Shown here: one piece after another, positions 7,821 through 16,336 of the stretch
How positions within the stretch are numbered: the stretch's first letter is position 1
Layout: each line of letters opens with the position of its first letter
Assembly (NCBI GenBank): GCA_947446575.1
Contig: CANFHC010000008.1
Span: 81,575 to 145,574 of the forward strand
Length of the DNA stretch: 64,000 nt
Source: Bacteriovoracaceae bacterium
GTDB taxonomy: Bacteria > Bdellovibrionota > Bacteriovoracia > Bacteriovoracales > Bacteriovoracaceae
Direction: 5' to 3'
The notes under the pieces: generated by a model
Told to the model about the DNA's origin: nothing
The model's input: only the letters and a program-made list of their open reading frames with translations
Database searches by the model: none
Translations under genes and position numbers: made by a program

Positions 7821-10280
7821 ATGAACGCACAAACTTTACCAAAACATGCCCGCGTAGTTATCGTTGGTGGTGGTATTATCGGAACTTCGGTAGCTTACCA
7901 TTTAGCAAAGATGGGTTGGAATGATATTGTCCTCATTGAACGCGATAGGCTAACTTCCGGAACTACTTGGCACGCAGCAGGTCTAATGGTCACTTTCGGT
8001 TCGACTTCTGAAACTTCGACTGAAATGAGGAAATACACTCGCAATTTATACAATAGTCTTGAAGCAGAAACGGGACTCGCGACTGGATTTAAACCAGTAG
8101 GCTTCATTGAAGTGGCAACAGACAAAGATCGTCTAGAAGAATACAGAAGAGTTTCAGCTTTCAATAGATACTGCGGTGTCGATGTTCATGAAATAAGCCC
8201 GGCCGAAGTAAAAAAACTTTTTCCCATTGCTAAAGTTGATGATGTGCTCGCGGGCTTTTATGTAAAAGAAGACGGAAGAGTTAATCCAGTAGACGTCACC
8301 ATGTCGATGGCCAAAGGGGCCCGCATGATGGGTGTAAAAATGTTTGAAGAAGTAAGTGCCACTGGAATTTTGAAAAAAAATGGTGCAGTTACTGGTGTAA
8401 AAACAAACTTAGGTGATATTCAAGCAGAATTCGTAGTTAATACGGCCGGAATGTGGGCAAGACAATTTGGTGAAATGGCCGGCGTTAATATTCCCAATCA
8501 AGCAGCTGAGCATTATTATTTAATCACAGAAGACATGAAAGAGATGACGCCAGATCTTCCGATTTTAGAAGATCCATCTTCATATGGTTATTTTAGAGAA
8601 GAAGTCGGAGGTCTTATGATTGGTTTATTTGAACCAGTCTGTGCTCCATGGAATGTGAAAAAAATTCCTCAGGATTTCTCTTTCGGTGAAATCAATCCTG
8701 ATTGGGATCGTATGGCCCCATACTTAGAAAAGGCAATGTCTCGTGTACCAATGTCCCTAAATGTTGGTGTGAAAAAATTCTTCTGCGGACCAGAGAGTTT
8801 TACCCCAGATCTCCGTCCAATTGTCGGTGAAGCTCCAGAATTAAAAAATTATTTCGTCGCTGCTGGATTAAATTCAATTGGTATTTTAACTGGTGGTGGA
8901 TTAGGACGCGTGCTCGCTCATTGGATCATGACAGGAAATCCCGATGTGGATGTCACAGGTTTTAATATTGATCGATTACAAGTTTATCAAAACAATCCTG
9001 AATATAGAGCAACGAGAACAGTTGAATCTCTTGGTATGGTTTATAAATGCCATTACCCAACGAAATCTCCAGAAACAGCAAGAGGAGCTAAAAAATCTCC
9101 TTTCCATGATCGCTTAGTCGCTGCTGGTGCTTATATGAGAGACGTCAGTGGATGGGAAGCTCCAGATTGGTATGCTCCGAAGGGAGTGAAAGCTGAAACA
9201 GGAGAGCTGTCATTTGGAAAAATGCATTGGTTTCCTTATTGGGAAGCTGAACATAAGGCCGCTCGTGAAAACGTTATTCTGATGGATATGTCTTTCATGT
9301 GTAAATTTATAGTGCAAGGAAGAGATGCGGGAAAAGTTTTAAATACTATCTCTGCCAACAATGTTGATGGCGAGCCTGGCATGATTACTTATACTCAGTG
9401 GCTAAATCCTCATGGAACTTTGGAAGCTGATTTAACTGTCACAAAATTAAATGACGAAAAATATTTTGTCGTTGTTACAGACACGCAACTTCGTCATGCA
9501 GAAACGTGGATTAAAAAACACACACCAAATGATGCTCATTGTTTCGTCAGCGATATGACTGGAGCTTACGGACAATTAAATCTTCAAGGACCAAAGTCGC
9601 GTGAACTTCTTCAAACTCTGACAAATACAGATATGAGTAATGTTGCATTTCCTTTTAGGCATGCACGCGAAATTGATATCGGATTTGCGCGCGTTTTATG
9701 TGTGAGAATAACTTATTTAGGAGAGTTGGGATATGAGCTTTATATTCCTTCTGAGCAGGCCACACACGTTTACGATAGAATCGTTGCTAGCGGAGTTAAG
9801 TTTGATTTAAAACACGCAGGTCTTAAAGCTCTGGCAAGTCTACGTTTAGAAAAAGGTTATAAAGACTACGGTCACGATATTGACAATACTGATAATGCTT
9901 TTGAAACTGGATTAGGATTTGCAGTTGATCTTAATAAACCAGATGGCTTTATAGGGAAAGAGTTTGCAGTAAAACAAAAAGCAGCCGCTCCTTATTCGCG
10001 TCGTTTACTTCAGGTTAAAGTTCTCGATCCATCAGTTTTTTTATACCACGCTGAAGTTGTCAGACGTAACGGTGTAGCAGTGGGATACGTTCGCGCTGGC
10101 TCTTACGGACACACTTTAGGTGGCGCTGTGGGGCTAGTGATGATTGAGGCAGGGGAGCCAATTAATCCGGCCTATATCAATGATGGAAAGTGGGAAATTG
10201 AAATTGCCGGGACAAATTATCCTTGCATGATTTCAATCAAGCCGCTTTTTGATCCAGAAAATAAAAAGATTAAAGCGTAG
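7821..10280 (+). CDS. FAD-dependent dimethylglycine/sarcosine dehydrogenase-like protein with GcvT domain
   Basis: 819 residues. The N-terminal DAO-type oxidoreductase domain has the FAD motif GGGIIG at 16-21 and TTWHAAGL, in which H51 matches the histidine that binds FAD covalently in dimethylglycine and sarcosine dehydrogenases. The C-terminal part from about 430 is a GcvT aminomethyltransferase-type domain that binds tetrahydrofolate. The expected reaction is oxidative demethylation of an N-methylated glycine derivative with transfer of the one-carbon unit to folate. GGGAG lies ten bases before the ATG. No glycine-betaine or serine-pathway genes adjoin it. The exact substrate cannot be decided; a PDPR-like regulator is unlikely in a bacterium. 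Confidence 0.85.
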   Translation: MNAQTLPKHARVVIVGGGIIGTSVAYHLAKMGWNDIVLIERDRLTSGTTWHAAGLMVTFGSTSETSTEMRKYTRNLYNSLEAETGLATGFKPVGFIEVATDKDRLEEYRRVSAFNRYCGVDVHEISPAEVKKLFPIAKVDDVLAGFYVKEDGRVNPVDVTMSMAKGARMMGVKMFEEVSATGILKKNGAVTGVKTNLGDIQAEFVVNTAGMWARQFGEMAGVNIPNQAAEHYYLITEDMKEMTPDLPILEDPSSYGYFREEVGGLMIGLFEPVCAPWNVKKIPQDFSFGEINPDWDRMAPYLEKAMSRVPMSLNVGVKKFFCGPESFTPDLRPIVGEAPELKNYFVAAGLNSIGILTGGGLGRVLAHWIMTGNPDVDVTGFNIDRLQVYQNNPEYRATRTVESLGMVYKCHYPTKSPETARGAKKSPFHDRLVAAGAYMRDVSGWEAPDWYAPKGVKAETGELSFGKMHWFPYWEAEHKAARENVILMDMSFMCKFIVQGRDAGKVLNTISANNVDGEPGMITYTQWLNPHGTLEADLTVTKLNDEKYFVVVTDTQLRHAETWIKKHTPNDAHCFVSDMTGAYGQLNLQGPKSRELLQTLTNTDMSNVAFPFRHAREIDIGFARVLCVRITYLGELGYELYIPSEQATHVYDRIVASGVKFDLKHAGLKALASLRLEKGYKDYGHDIDNTDNAFETGLGFAVDLNKPDGFIGKEFAVKQKAAAPYSRRLLQVKVLDPSVFLYHAEVVRRNGVAVGYVRAGSYGHTLGGAVGLVMIEAGEPINPAYINDGKWEIEIAGTNYPCMISIKPLFDPENKKIKA

Positions 10281-10314
10281 TTTGAGCTTTTTTACTTAAA
10301 ATTTTGAAAAATAA

Positions 10315-10353
10315 TTCTCGTCATGCATCTGCTCATGAGATGTATGACGAGAA
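10315..10353. terminator. Long hairpin downstream of the flavoprotein gene
   Basis: A 16-bp stem (10315-10330 with 10338-10353, one G-T wobble) encloses a 7-base loop. On the minus strand it runs into a T-rich stretch, so it fits best as a terminator for the convergent cytochrome gene, but it may also stop or stabilise the flavoprotein transcript. Confidence 0.5.
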
Positions 10354-10434
10354 TCTCAAAAAAATAAGACCTCGATCAGATCATCCGTAATAATTACCGC
10401 GATTTTTTTATAAAAAAGAAGTTCAAGGCTCTAA

Positions 10435-10481
10435 TCTGCCTCTTAACAAAAAGCAAAGAATTATATTGATTAGGAGGCAGA
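10435..10481. repeat. 8-bp inverted repeat with long loop before the cytochrome gene end
   Basis: TCTGCCTC at 10435-10442 and GAGGCAGA at 10474-10481 can pair around a 31-base loop; on the plus strand the right arm is followed by AAATTATTTTTG. It could act as a weak plus-strand terminator, or be chance. Confidence 0.3.
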
Positions 10482-10495
10482 AATTATTTTTGAAA

Positions 10496-11191
10496 TTATT
10501 TGTTTTCTGAACCATCTCCAAGCACCAGCGAAATTCCTAAAAAATTTAGAGTTCCATTTTTGCCGTTATAATTTCTGAAGAGATTAAAACTAAAACTAAA
10601 AATGAGAAGAAAAAAAATGACAGCGATAAATGGATATTGATTTGATATTCCCAATTGTTCTTTGTTAACTGTTTTTTTACCGTTAAGCATACTTAAACCA
10701 ATAGGATCTTTATGCTTTATGGTATGAAGAACAATGCCAGCAACATGCAATATGGCAACAAATAAAAAGATATATGAAAATGATTCGTGAATTTCTTCAT
10801 AAAAATCTTTGTTATTTTTTATCGTCATTTGATAACCGGTAAATGCTAAGACTAAAGATGAAATCATCATGAGAACGGCCGCATAGCTTGAAGCGGGATT
10901 ATGACCAATGAATTTTAATGATTTTGAAGAAAATGTCATTTTAAGATAATTAAAAAGTTTTGTGGGACTCAAGTTAAAGGAAGAAAACTTTGCATAAGTA
11001 CTTCCAAAGATTCCCCAAAAAATTCTCATAATTACAGCAGCAGAGAGAATAAAGCCTAAAAGCATGTGATAGGGATAAACCTGAGATTCGTCATCGAATA
11101 ATTTAGTAATTAAAAAGACACTTACGAAAAGACCGGCAAAAAGCCAATGGAAAATTCTGGTTGGTAAATCATAAATTAGAATCTTTTTCAT
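10496..11191 (-). CDS. Cytochrome b561-family membrane protein
   Basis: 231 residues with four to five membrane helices. Histidines sit in the expected places for di-haem b-type cytochromes of the Ni-hydrogenase/b561 class: LPTRIFHWLFA near the N-terminus, YPYHMLLGF, IHESFSYIFL, and LHVAGIVLHTIKH near the end of the core. The protein would pass electrons between quinol and a partner in the inner membrane. The ATG at 11191 has GGAG six bases upstream; an upstream TTG lies inside that site. It is divergent from a PepSY-like gene, a common pairing. Confidence 0.8.
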   Translation of the reverse strand: MKKILIYDLPTRIFHWLFAGLFVSVFLITKLFDDESQVYPYHMLLGFILSAAVIMRIFWGIFGSTYAKFSSFNLSPTKLFNYLKMTFSSKSLKFIGHNPASSYAAVLMMISSLVLAFTGYQMTIKNNKDFYEEIHESFSYIFLFVAILHVAGIVLHTIKHKDPIGLSMLNGKKTVNKEQLGISNQYPFIAVIFFLLIFSFSFNLFRNYNGKNGTLNFLGISLVLGDGSENK

Positions 11192-11371
11192 TTTGGTCTC
11201 CAAACGAAGCTTTACTTTTTATGTGTGATTTGGGTTATTTAATCCAAAATGCATTTGCCGTATAATAATAATCTATCGAATTTCAGGAACTAATCCTATT
11301 TGCAACACTTACAAAAAATACGATACTTTATTTAAAAGGAAAATAACTTCCTTAAATTAAATGGAGCTAAT

Positions 11372-11632
11372 ATGAAAAAAAGTGTGTTTGTTGTTTTAGG
11401 AGTACTATTAAGTATTGCTGCCGTTCAGGCTAAAACCAATTGTACTACTGAGCCAAAAGAAAAATGGATGACAGAATCAAACTTTAAAAAAATGGCAGAA
11501 GAACAAGGATATACTATTAAGAAATTTAAAATCTCAGGGGCTTGTTATGAAATCTATGGAAAAAATAAAGAAGGAAAAAATATAGAAATTTATTTTAATC
11601 CAGTTGATGGGAGCATTGCAAAGTCTAAGTAG
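11372..11632 (+). CDS. Small secreted PepSY-like protein
   Basis: 86 residues with a signal peptide (about 1-20, ending VQA). The rest resembles one PepSY repeat: a helix (ESNFKKMAEEQGYTIKKF) followed by a strand pair (CYEIYGKNKEGKNIEIYF) and NPVDGSIAKSK. Two cysteines may pair. GGAG is five bases before the ATG. It is divergent from the cytochrome b561 gene; PepSY-like proteins often accompany such cytochromes, so a shared redox role in the periplasm is likely but inferred. Confidence 0.7.
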   Translation: MKKSVFVVLGVLLSIAAVQAKTNCTTEPKEKWMTESNFKKMAEEQGYTIKKFKISGACYEIYGKNKEGKNIEIYFNPVDGSIAKSK

Positions 11633-11646
11633 TAAATTATATTTAT

Positions 11647-11692
11647 ATTCCATTGTAACAAGTCAAGATTATATGAATTGATACAATGGAAT
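11647..11692. repeat. 11-bp inverted repeat downstream of the PepSY-like gene
   Basis: The arms at 11647-11657 and 11682-11692 are perfect complements around a 24-base loop. No T-tract follows on the plus strand, so it is not a typical terminator; transcript stabilisation or a protein-binding site is possible. Confidence 0.35.
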
Positions 11693-11845
11693 TTGTAAGA
11701 TTGGATAAAAAAGGTTTTTGATTTCTTTAATATACGTTTCGGTGCTGCAATTAAAAGTACACTCTTTTGTGTTTTTTTTTAACGTTTTTACTTTTACTAT
11801 AAAATAATGCGGCCATATTTGCAAAGTCCCATGGGCGTTTGGTCT

Positions 11846-12964
11846 ATGAAAAAAATAATTTTCCTACAAAAACTTTTTCTCTTATTACTATTTTCATGTG
11901 CCTCTATTCCTTCAGCCAGACAGCCTTCTGTTGTACCTTTAGAAGATTTTCAAAATGATAAAATGGCAGAACGTATAACCGCGGTTGTTACTCCTCAGAT
12001 AGGTATAAAAAATGTTGGAGCAATTGTCGCTATCTACAATAAAGGCAAGTTAAGTTTTTTACCTTTCGGTGAAACAGTCCGTGGAAATAAAACGTTGCCT
12101 ACAGCCGATACAATTTTTGAAATCGGCTCAGTCACAAAAACATTCACAGGTTTAATGCTTGCGAGATCTATTGACTTAGATCGAGTAACTCCCACTGATA
12201 CTTTGGATCAATTCAAAGAAGAATGGAGAGGGCAAAAAGTAGGATCAATTAATTTAACTGAACTTATTACACATCGTTCAGGCTTGCCAAGGCTGCCCTG
12301 TAATTTGCATCCATCAGATCGAAATCAACCGTATCAAGAATACACCGAGAACGATCTCATTGAAGGCCTAAAAGACTCTGTATTCAATTCAAATTGTGAG
12401 CTTCAGCCCCATCCAACATCAACCATTAATTACTCCAATTGGGCTCTCGCCGTCTTGGGCTACGTCTTAGCTTCTAAGCAAAGAACTTCATATGAAGCCC
12501 TGTTGCATGAATTAGTCTTAGATCCATTAAAATTAACTGATACTGCACTAACCTTTACCCCTGATCAAGAAAAGCGATTCGCAACAGGATACAATACTAG
12601 TTTTGTTAAATCGCAATGGAAAAACCAAATTTTACAAGGCCAAGGTGCAGTTAAAAGTTCTGCTAGGGACATAATGAAATATGCTCAAATTTATTTACAT
12701 CCAAAGCAGTCATTTTTTGAAAATTCTGTACGCCGAGTGACTCAAGTTAGTTTTGAAACAAAAGACACGGCAATAGGATATGCCTGGTTTGTAAAAAAGA
12801 ATGGAAGCATTTGGCATAACGGACAGACTGGTGGATTTTATACGCTAATTAAAATTTATCCGAAACGTGATTTGGTTGTTTTTTATCTTACCAATACAGC
12901 ACGAGAACTTAAATGTTTTATGCAAGCGGTTGAAGAAGTTCCCTGTGATCCAACTTTTGAATAA
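11846..12964 (+). CDS. Class C beta-lactamase/AmpH-like serine hydrolase lipoprotein
   Basis: 372 residues. A hydrophobic leader ends in LFSCAS (C18), which suggests a lipoprotein. All three superfamily motifs are visible: S95-V-T-K98, Y196-S-N198 and H324-N-G326. Family members include AmpC/AmpH, D,D-peptidases and esterases; a role in peptidoglycan trimming or ester cleavage in the periplasm is plausible. The ATG at 11846 is chosen because it begins the leader; an in-frame ATG at 11807 adds 13 residues and has no better binding site. It is a distant relative of the truncated hydrolase at 1-514. Confidence 0.82.
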   Translation: MKKIIFLQKLFLLLLFSCASIPSARQPSVVPLEDFQNDKMAERITAVVTPQIGIKNVGAIVAIYNKGKLSFLPFGETVRGNKTLPTADTIFEIGSVTKTFTGLMLARSIDLDRVTPTDTLDQFKEEWRGQKVGSINLTELITHRSGLPRLPCNLHPSDRNQPYQEYTENDLIEGLKDSVFNSNCELQPHPTSTINYSNWALAVLGYVLASKQRTSYEALLHELVLDPLKLTDTALTFTPDQEKRFATGYNTSFVKSQWKNQILQGQGAVKSSARDIMKYAQIYLHPKQSFFENSVRRVTQVSFETKDTAIGYAWFVKKNGSIWHNGQTGGFYTLIKIYPKRDLVVFYLTNTARELKCFMQAVEEVPCDPTFE

Positions 12965-13287
12965 CGAGTAATTTACTTTTTACCATACCAACATGCACAC
13001 AATACAAAACCTGAGACTTTAGTAGATAGTTAATTTTTTTCTTATGTGTTTCCTCATTTTTTTGTATGCGCTTATTAGATGCTCTCATTGTATTGTTAAA
13101 TTGACGGATGGGTTCTATATTAATTTTTTTATCTTTTATTATTTTTTTGCAGATTCTGATTTTGATAAAGTCTCAGCCTACCTGGACCGGGTACACGAAT
13201 TTCACAAATAGTTATACTTGAGCTCTTAATATGAATAAAGTAATTATGATAAATTAGTTGATGCATTTTTCTTTTCAAGGTTATCTT
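12965..13287. other. Intergenic stretch of 323 bases
   Basis: No gene is supported here. Near 13149-13211 an open frame without a start codon ends in the peptide ADSDFDKVSAYLDRVHEFHK, slightly richer in G+C than its surroundings, and could be a decayed gene end. The remainder is AT-rich and presumably holds the arsA promoter. Confidence 0.4.
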
Positions 13288-15042
13288 ATGTCATCATTTG
13301 AAATTTTTATTCAACCAACTAGATTTCTTTTTTTTACGGGAAAAGGTGGAGTAGGTAAGACATCAATATCAGCTGCAGTGGCTTTATCACTTGTTGATTC
13401 AGGAAAAAAAGTTCTTCTTGTAAGTACGGATGCTGCTTCCAATTTGGATGAAATGTTAGGGGTCGAATTAAAGAATACACCAGTACCAGTTCCAAATGCA
13501 GAAGGATTATTTGTCTTAAATATCGATCCTAATAATGCCGCTGATTCATATCGTAAACGAGTCATTGAACAAATGTCACTAGATTCTAGTGAGGAGGATC
13601 GAGCAAAAGTTCGTGAAGAACTCTCAGGGGCATGTACTACAGAAATTGCAGCCTTTGATGAATTTGCGACTTTGCTAACTGATGAAAATATAAGTTACGA
13701 CCATGTTGTTTTTGATACAGCACCAACAGGCCATACACTTAGGCTTTTAAGTTTACCAAAAGCATGGACTGGTTTTCTTGAAGGCAATGATCGAGGAGCT
13801 TCATGTCTAGGTCCTCATTCAGGACTTAAAATGCAAGAGGCAAGATTTCAAAAAGCGTTGAGCAATTTAAGTAATAAAGCTCTCACAACAGTAGTACTAG
13901 TAACAAGACCAGAGAAAAGCTCTATCCAAGAAGTTGCAAGAAGCGCGGAAGAATTAATAAATTTAGGTTTAACTAATCAGAAATTAATAATCAATGGAGT
14001 CTTCAAAGCTTCTAATATAAATGATTCAGTAGCAGTTTCAATTCAAAATCTTGGATTAAAAGCTATTAACGAAATGCCAGAATCTATAAAAAAATTACCA
14101 ACAGATCAGATACCATTAAAATCTTTTGATAATGTTGGATTAACGGCGTTAAGGGCACTCCTTACTGACACTGACTTGCTTCATGTTGATAAAGTTGAAA
14201 AAAATTTGAATACGAGCAGCGATTTTTTGGGAATTGACAGGCTTATTGATGAGATTGCAAAAAATGGGCATGGATTAATTATGGTGATGGGAAAAGGTGG
14301 TGTTGGTAAAACAACAATTGCGGTTGCAATCGCACTTGGTTTAGTTAAAAGAGGAAATAAAGTTCATCTTACGACTACAGACCCTGCCTCTAGTCTTGAA
14401 ACTACAATCAATGGATCTGTAGGAGGTTTGATTGTTGATCGAATAGACCCTAAGATCGAAACTCAAAAATACATCGATAAAATTATGGAAAGGAAAGGGG
14501 CAAAACTTAATTCTGAAGAAAAGGCATTAATGTTAGAAGACCTTAAGTCACCTTGCACGGAAGAAGTTGCAGTTTTCCATGCCTTTTCGAAAGTGGTTAG
14601 CGAAGCTCACAGTTCATTCGTTGTGATCGATACAGCACCAACGGGACATTCGCTTCTTCTGATGGATGCAACTGGTGCTTATCATCGTCAATCGATGCGT
14701 GATTTATCTAAGACCGGTATTAATACGACAAGAATAATCACCCCACTTATGCGACTTCAAGATCCAAAATACACTCAAATTGTAATAGTGAGTTTACCTG
14801 AGACAACTCCCGTATCTCAAGCCTGTGCTCTTCAAGAAGATTTAAGACGAGCGAAGATTGAACCATATGCATGGGTAATTAATAAAAGTATTCTTTCTTC
14901 TGGAACTCACGATCCTCTTCTAGAAACTCGAATGATAGGTGAACTTAAGCAAGTTGAGCGAATCAAAAAGGGACTTTCGTCTAAAGTTTTCATCTTTCCT
15001 TGGCAGGCTAATCCTTTTGTTGGATTGAGTGCTCTTAAATAA
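13288..15042 (+). CDS. arsA: ArsA-type ATPase with two nucleotide-binding halves
   Basis: 584 residues made of two homologous halves, each with a P-loop GKGGVGKT (18-25 and 335-342) and a DTAPTGH switch motif (143-149 and again near 460). The three metalloid-binding cysteines of plasmid R773 ArsA have counterparts at C116, C173 and C423. The enzyme would bind As(III) or Sb(III) and drive an ArsB pump with ATP. AAGG lies seven bases before the ATG at 13288; an upstream ATG at 13258 has none. No arsB, arsD, arsR or arsC lies beside it, so the pump is elsewhere or the protein has another role. Confidence 0.88.
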   Translation: MSSFEIFIQPTRFLFFTGKGGVGKTSISAAVALSLVDSGKKVLLVSTDAASNLDEMLGVELKNTPVPVPNAEGLFVLNIDPNNAADSYRKRVIEQMSLDSSEEDRAKVREELSGACTTEIAAFDEFATLLTDENISYDHVVFDTAPTGHTLRLLSLPKAWTGFLEGNDRGASCLGPHSGLKMQEARFQKALSNLSNKALTTVVLVTRPEKSSIQEVARSAEELINLGLTNQKLIINGVFKASNINDSVAVSIQNLGLKAINEMPESIKKLPTDQIPLKSFDNVGLTALRALLTDTDLLHVDKVEKNLNTSSDFLGIDRLIDEIAKNGHGLIMVMGKGGVGKTTIAVAIALGLVKRGNKVHLTTTDPASSLETTINGSVGGLIVDRIDPKIETQKYIDKIMERKGAKLNSEEKALMLEDLKSPCTEEVAVFHAFSKVVSEAHSSFVVIDTAPTGHSLLLMDATGAYHRQSMRDLSKTGINTTRIITPLMRLQDPKYTQIVIVSLPETTPVSQACALQEDLRRAKIEPYAWVINKSILSSGTHDPLLETRMIGELKQVERIKKGLSSKVFIFPWQANPFVGLSALK

Positions 15043-15177
15043 GTATGTTGATTTGTTTGAATTAAAACGCTCTGATTTAGTCAGATATTGAAGACAATAG
15101 GAATAAAATACATAGTTTGATAATTGCTTTTCTGAATTACAATTTTAGTATGTTTTCTCGATCAACCAAAGGTGAGT

Positions 15178-15915
15178 ATGTATCGTAGCATTTTCTTTTT
15201 ATTCTTGTTTTTACTAAATTTGATATTCCAAAATTTATCCTTTGCTCTAGATACAGATGCTTTTAGCAAGACTCTAAATAAAATATCCCCTGCGGTCTCT
15301 GCAGCTGGAACAGTTGATTACAAAGGTGGATGTGCAACCTGTGCGCAAAATTATCAAAATGTTAAAAATTATTCCCTTTATTCAAAGGACAACGATCAAA
15401 AAATTGAACTTTCGATTTTAAGCGAAGATGAAGCCAATAAACTTTTTAAAAAGATTGCAACTAGGGATGATATTCCTTTTGGCTATCCGATTGACGGCTG
15501 TTACGCTCGCGCCCATAAAATGTCTAGGATCTTAGAGGATGAAGGTATTATTTCAGGAAAAGCTTTTGTAGAAGGTAAATTATTTGTAGATACAAAATTT
15601 GGTGAAATTGGTTGGAGTTATCACGTTGCCCCTGTTGTCATGGTTAGAAAAGGTGGCAGTGTTATTCCTTATATATTTGATCCCTCTCTTTTTGATAAAG
15701 CAGTGCCATTTGATACCTGGAAAGCAAAAATGATGACCAAACCAAAGGCCATGTTATCTCGTGAATACTATACAAACAGATTTGCTTATGATCCTGATGA
15801 TAGAACTGCAATACGTTCTAATTATGTTGAAGAGACTATTGATGATATGGACAAAACCAATAATAATTATTCGAGGATTCTAGCAATCTATACAGCTTCC
15901 TTGAATAAAAAATAA
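15178..15915 (+). CDS. Secreted protein-glutaminase-like enzyme
   Basis: 245 residues with a signal peptide of about 23 residues. The C-terminal domain has the Cys-His-Asp layout of bacterial protein glutaminases: C108 in FGYPIDGCYARAHKM, H149 in GWSYHVAPVV and D168 in YIFDPSLF. The spacings (41 and 19 residues) are close to those I recall for the Chryseobacterium enzyme, which deamidates protein glutamines. A short N-terminal segment with CATC (52-55) may be a pro-region. AAAGG lies five bases before the ATG at 15178. Extracellular or periplasmic action is inferred. A small secreted protein follows 26 bases downstream. Confidence 0.75.
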   Translation: MYRSIFFLFLFLLNLIFQNLSFALDTDAFSKTLNKISPAVSAAGTVDYKGGCATCAQNYQNVKNYSLYSKDNDQKIELSILSEDEANKLFKKIATRDDIPFGYPIDGCYARAHKMSRILEDEGIISGKAFVEGKLFVDTKFGEIGWSYHVAPVVMVRKGGSVIPYIFDPSLFDKAVPFDTWKAKMMTKPKAMLSREYYTNRFAYDPDDRTAIRSNYVEETIDDMDKTNNNYSRILAIYTASLNKK

Positions 15916-15941
15916 AAAAAATTGCAAATAGAGGATACATT

Positions 15942-16238
15942 ATGAAAAAATTATTTTTAGTGCTAACTGCCCTGCTTATCTCATCAAATTTAATAGCAGA
16001 GACAAAAATGAAAAATGAAATCACCGACTCATTTACAGATAAAATTAAAAGCATCAACGAAGAAGAGAAAGAAATAATTGTAGAATTTTCTCGCCATGCC
16101 GCTCTTTATAAAATGCAAAAAACCAACCCACGTTTTCTCGAACTAAAAGCTAAACTTGAAGTTCATAAAAAAGAGCAAAAGAAAGTTAAAATTATTGCGA
16201 CAATGCCGATGATGGAAATTAAAGATATCACTGAATAG
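15942..16238 (+). CDS. Small secreted helical protein following the glutaminase-like gene
   Basis: 98 residues with a signal peptide (about 1-19, ending LIA). The mature part is charged and mostly helical, with no cysteine. GAGG is seven bases before the ATG. It is 26 bases downstream of the glutaminase-like gene and on the same strand, so the two are probably one transcript. A role as partner, chaperone or inhibitor of that enzyme is a guess from position alone. Confidence 0.65.
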   Translation: MKKLFLVLTALLISSNLIAETKMKNEITDSFTDKIKSINEEEKEIIVEFSRHAALYKMQKTNPRFLELKAKLEVHKKEQKKVKIIATMPMMEIKDITE

Positions 16239-16336
16239 TTAACTTTAAACGGGTACGAGTAAAGATTTAGTATTTTAATTTTTTGTAAATAATGTTCTAA
16301 TTGATCCTATGAACCATTTTTCACAAAATTTATAAG

